Assembly (NCBI GenBank): GCA_014804385.1
Contig: JAAUZW010000044.1
Span: 58,186 to 71,944 of the forward strand
Length of the DNA stretch: 13,759 nt
Reading direction: 5' to 3'
DNA from: Lachnospiraceae bacterium
Lineage (GTDB): Bacteria; Bacillota; Clostridia; Lachnospirales; Lachnospiraceae
Shown here: positions 13,454-13,759 of the stretch, in pieces
Layout of the letters: the number at the start of each line of letters is the position of its first letter
Numbering within the stretch: the stretch's first letter is position 1
Position numbers and translations under genes: made by a program
Notes under the pieces: model-generated
Told to the model about the DNA's origin: nothing
What the model saw: only the letters and a program-made list of their open reading frames with translations
Database searches by the model: none

Positions 13454-13759
13454 ATGGCATTTGAGAGTCTGACAGATAAACTGCAGAATGTGTTTAAGAA
13501 TCTGAGGAGTAAGGGCCGTCTTACGGAGGAGGATGTCAAGGTTGCTCTGAAAGAGGTCAAGATGGCGCTCTTAGAGGCCGACGTCAATTTTAAGGTGGTC
13601 AAACAGTTCGTGAAATCCGTGGAGGAGCGGGCTGTCGGCACGGATGTGTTAAACGGCTTAAATCCCGGTCAGATGGTCATTAAGATCGTGAATGAAGAGA
13701 TGGTTTCCCTGATGGGTTCCGAGACCACAGAGATTGCCATGCAGCCGGGAAAGTCGATC
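13454..13759 (+). CDS. ffh: Signal recognition particle GTPase Ffh, N-terminal part
   Basis: Starts at the ATG at 13454 and stays open to the window end (102 codons). MAFESLTDKLQNVFKNLRSKG and RLTEEDVKVALKEVKMALLEADVNFKVV are the four-helix N domain of Ffh, the protein subunit of the bacterial signal recognition particle, which binds 4.5S/6S RNA and delivers nascent membrane proteins to FtsY. The visible part ends in MQPGKSI, just before the expected G-domain P-loop. Position directly after ylxM confirms the call. AGGAG (13434-13438) is rather far from the ATG; AAAGG (13439-13443) is better spaced. Confidence 0.96.
   Translation, partial: MAFESLTDKLQNVFKNLRSKGRLTEEDVKVALKEVKMALLEADVNFKVVKQFVKSVEERAVGTDVLNGLNPGQMVIKIVNEEMVSLMGSETTEIAMQPGKSI

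Overview
The window looks like chromosomal DNA of a Gram-positive clostridium, most likely a member of the Lachnospiraceae. This rests on strong AGGAGG-type ribosome binding sites, moderate base composition, a Lachnospiraceae-style acidic lipoprotein, and the ylxM-ffh pair at the right end. The assignment comes from gene style and order, not from a database match.

Left part (1-1708): the 3' end of a SAM-dependent methyltransferase, a decayed zinc-dependent phospholipase C-like gene (start and tail survive in different frames, middle missing), and an intact lipoprotein with an acidic Ser/Glu linker and a Ca-binding-like DxDGDG loop.

Central part (1709-7131), the most interesting: two WYL-domain regulators on the minus strand sit divergently to an RtcB-type RNA ligase on the plus strand. 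RtcB is followed by about 590 bases without a convincing protein gene and then by a slipin/SPFH protein. The gap is full of RNA structure. At 5622-5700 the order is anticodon-like stem strand, 5-nt variable loop, perfect T arm, acceptor-like 4-bp stem closed by a GUGA tetraloop, UA, D arm, one base, other anticodon-like strand. This is a circularly permuted tRNA, the architecture I recall for the tRNA-like module of bacterial Y RNAs. A second anticodon arm plus T arm (5695-5724, tRNA-Tyr-like) follows. A perfect 14-bp long-range helix (5733-5746 with 5978-5991) then closes a 259-nt domain with several internal helices. I infer an RNA-repair/RNA-stress module: WYL proteins as sensors and regulators, RtcB as ligase, the tRNA-like RNA as cofactor, substrate, decoy or scaffold, and slipin as assembly platform. 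No Ro/Rsr, RtcA, archease or RtcR gene is visible here.

Right part (7132-13759): a GNAT acetyltransferase, a PAP2 phosphatase and a SPL-like radical SAM protein form a compact plus-strand run. Next comes a probable ion-homeostasis pair (CPA1 Na+/H+ antiporter and a ClC-family protein) behind a promoter whose -35 box carries a dyad, ending in a strong intrinsic terminator. A LysR regulator follows. Last come ylxM (with a near-consensus sigma-A promoter) and the start of ffh, separated by an unusually long nested hairpin.
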